Below are positions 61,029-64,000 of a DNA stretch of 64,000 nucleotides, in pieces. Source of the stretch: Pholis gunnellus (lineage: Eukaryota > Chordata > Actinopteri > Perciformes > Pholidae); assembly GCA_910591455.2 (NCBI GenBank), contig OU342820.1, positions 20,988,128 to 21,052,127 on the forward strand, read 5' to 3'. The position numbers and the translations under genes are program-made. Each line of letters starts with the position of its first letter. The first letter of the stretch is position 1. Under the pieces are notes generated by a model. It was not told where the DNA came from. It saw only the letters and a program-made list of their open reading frames with translations, and searched no databases.

Positions 61029-64000
61029 TACTGAGGTGGAGGGGAACATGTTCATGTTAGATGAGAGGAACAACTGAAGCTGACCGTCAGCTCAATGAGT
61101 TCATGTTTTAAAACTTCAAACATGACATGAACCTAAAAACCAGCAAGTAGTCACGTCCTGCTGTAAGAACTGTGATCATGAAATCAGTTTCACTACATGA
61201 TGAAAATACTTTAGTTTCTACTTATTGTTGTTCAGGACTTGACAGATGTTTTTCTGTTGTTGTTTAGGTCAGAAATCAAATTGAATGTGAGATTAAACTC
61301 CAGTAATTCACTTTTATTCACAAGGAAACTCCACTAAAGGACCAAAACTATCGTGTTAGGTGTGTTTTTAATGTGGGACACAAAGATCCCACGTTATCAG
61401 ATCAAAGTCACTTCTAATCATCAGGTGAGGCTGAATATACTGAAACAAAATGAAAATAAAAATTAAAAATTTTAATCTCAGAGAACGTCTGAGAAGAAAC
61501 AACTTTCTTTTGTTGTGAGCTGCTGAGTGCAAAACATATGAATTATATTTATTTATGTTCATAAAAGAACATGAAAGAAACGCGTTTATGTATCTTTCAG
61601 GATCTTCGCTCAGAGGCCGTTCTTACCGTGACAAACGTTTATTCTCTTGATCATTTGTGATTTTTGTCTCTTTAATCTCAGAACATCTCTCGTATATTTT
61701 CACTTTAACCTCTCAAAATCATTCCCCGACTCCGTTATTATTCTTTTTTGTTGACCTACAATGGTCTTAATATGCCGTCGTATGAAGATTACACCACACT
61801 TGAAGTCGGTGAAGTCTCCTCATGCTCCTCCTCTCTCTGCTGCGTGGAGCTCATTGATCCTAATCGTCCTTATTGTTGTGTGATGTGACTGTTGGTGGTG
61901 AACCACTTCGAGATGTTTCTCTGCCGTAATGCTCCATGAAAACAGCATCATCGCCGATATGTAACAATAGTTCTGACTTATTCCAGAGGCTCATTAATGA
62001 GGAAGTACTCAGATATCTTACTGTGTATAAATACTCTGTGAAAGTAAAAGTCCTGCATTCAAAATTAGAACATCGGAGCTTCTAGAAGGATTTTAGAAGG
62101 TTAGTTACATTAAAGGGAGACTAACTTTAACTGCTCTGTGAACACAATTATAGGATAATTCTAAAACTTAAATTACAAATTGGACAATTGTTGTTCAAAA
62201 ATCAATTGTATTCATAGTTTTTTTAAAGTGGTCAGGAAATCAGGTATTTATGTGTTTACAGCACTGATGATGTAGATAGTCTTTTAGATTTGATATTATT
62301 AAATTATTAGCAAGAGTCAAAGGATCAAACTGGACAAACTGATTTCTTTTTATTATTTCTTTATATAATATTTTGTGTTTTAGTATAACATTTAAATGAT
62401 TAGTGTTTTTTATTTAAAGTTCATTTGTTGCCATTTTTCTTCCAAACGGAAGGCGATGAACTGTGATGTCATTCTGTTGAGAAAATCTTTAAACCGATAA
62501 GACTGACTCTGCTCGGGGTCAGTTTCTCAGTATTTGTGTTTTTTAACTTATGTGCCAATTAATGTCATTTTAATTACATATTGTCCTTTATGTCTTAATA
62601 ACGATAAACCTGAACCAGCTCTCATTAATTGTGACACTCCAACGTTTGTCTGACTCAGCACAAACTCTACGGTACTTAAAGTTATTAACACCTTTTATAG
62701 TCGTTGTGCTAAGCTAGGCTAAGCTAGGCTAAGCACGTCTCGGCCAATCAGAGATGAAAGGGATATTTGAATCTGATTTCATTTAAACTGTTTAATGTTT
62801 ATTTTTCTTTCTGTTCATCTTTATTTGATCATCCCACTATTGATCCAAACTAAATGTTTCATCGTCCTTTAATAAAAATACTTATTTAATATACTGGTGT
62901 CTTCTTTTGTTCAGATGAGGCTTATCTGTTTATAAACTGATAATAGAATAATTCTAATAATAATCATGACAGTCTTACATGATTTGATCTGATCTGTGAT
63001 GTTAATCAGTTATTCCATTATTAATTCTTTCTAAACAGAATTCATGTGCTGAGATTTAACGGGATTAGTTTGACAGCGATGAACCATAAATGACACGTAA
63101 TGTACGTAATTATTATTATTATTTTAATAAGCGGTTTTATGGTACACGTTTTCAAGGATTTAATGTATTTTTTTTTCGTAATATCCTGGAAAGAAATGAA
63201 GAGGGGAAACACTTGACTACCCTTTAAATAACCACTCTGATGCTTTTCAGAATAAAAGCACTTGGGTAACTATAATTTGCACAACTTGTGTATGGATTTT
63301 GTTTTACTTAAAGGACCACTAGCCAGGTATTATGTGGTGTTTATACATTTATTTTGGGACAAAAACATTTAAATTTAAAGTTTTAATTTGTGATAAATGG
63401 GATTTTAAATTTCCTCAGAGTCATGTTTTTAATCGTGGTTAGCTTGTTTCTTTTATTGGATACGTTTTTAATTGCTTTCTTAATAGTTTTACCTTTAAAT
63501 AATGAAATACCAGATCAAAGGTTTGTGTATAGAGTAGATCATTTTACATATGATAGTACATGTACTATTATCAATCAATGCTTATTATCAAGAGCATGTA
63601 GATCTCTAACTGGATTAATAAGATGAATCCCAACATGTTACCACTCTGCATGTGTTTCTTTGATCTCATTCAAGTTGTTTTGTTTCTTCCAGTAGAAGTC
63701 TGTTTGCTTCTTTCTTTCTTTATGTTTGTAGATGTTCGTCCTCAGAGATTCTTCTAACAAGCTGTCGATATGGGTAAATAATGTGACAAATGTTTTATAA
63801 CAGCGAAAATAGAAGTGGCTCAATAAAACATGTCCCTTCCTGGTGCATCACCTGACATTTACACAGCTTCTACCTTTATTCTATCACCTAAACTAATGCC
63901 TGGTGCCTCTAGAGTCAACAGAAATAAATACAAACATAACAAATAACAACAACTAAATAATAAAAAATTAGAATCCAACACATAAAACACAGTTTAATAA
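61029..64000. other. Right-hand intergenic region without a recognised gene
   Basis: A+T-rich sequence. It has a small family B fragment at about 61996-62090, a 10-bp triplicate (TAAGCTAGGC) at about 62709-62736, and hydrophobic ORFs at 63390-63626 that look like chance A+T-rich frames. I find no splice-linked coding exons. Confidence 0.55.

Noticed and set aside
63390..63626. Hydrophobic 78-codon ORF resembling a membrane peptide
   Set aside because: A+T-rich chance frame (Phe, Leu, Ile from TTT/TTA/ATT); no promoter, splice site or family similarity I can name.

Overview
The window is a piece of a ray-finned fish chromosome, most likely a percomorph teleost. The evidence is vertebrate-type split genes with GT-AG introns, very dense (GT)n, (GA)n and (CT)n microsatellites, short non-autonomous DNA transposons of the kind common in teleosts, and proteins that read as fish orthologues of named vertebrate families. 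There is a 500-N scaffold gap at 729-1228. I see no bacterial or phage system, CRISPR array, rRNA or tRNA gene.

Layout. Bases 1-14249 are gene-poor: microsatellites, a 26-bp minisatellite (7942-8285), one clean hAT-like transposon with an intact 8-bp target duplication (11540-13045), and two low-confidence exon candidates. At 14250-16357 (minus) lies a three-exon gene for a 160-residue secreted coiled-coil protein that I do not recognise. At 21305-32734 (plus) is ttc30a/ift70 (fleer), a 19-exon intraflagellar-transport TPR gene with a match to the RFX X-box consensus 118 bases upstream of its ATG. At 34292-39068 (minus) is the C16orf89 homologue, a secreted glycoprotein. It is followed by alg1 (40650-45648, plus), eef2kmt (46525-49785, minus) and pigq (52947-60920, plus). 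The last 3 kb contains no gene I can support.

How the genes relate. C16orf89, ALG1 and EEF2KMT are adjacent on human 16p13.3, and PIGQ is on the same human band, so 34-61 kb is a conserved vertebrate block. TTC30A/B are on human chromosome 2, so the junction near 33-34 kb appears to be a lineage-specific synteny break. ALG1 and PIGQ both act at the cytosolic face of the ER at early steps of two glycan pathways (N-glycan core mannosylation and the first step of GPI-anchor synthesis). EEF2KMT methylates elongation factor 2. Exon coordinates were derived by joining conserved protein segments across consensus splice sites; in all six gene models the exon lengths sum to a multiple of three and the reading frame is continuous.

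The most distinctive features are regulatory and repeat-related: an X-box at the cilia gene, an ATF6/XBP1-type element just before the alg1 start codon, a dispersed repeat carrying CTCF-like motifs, a near-palindromic element supplying the first alg1 poly(A) signal, convergent alg1/eef2kmt poly(A) signals within 15 bases, and many splice sites formed by or abutting microsatellites.
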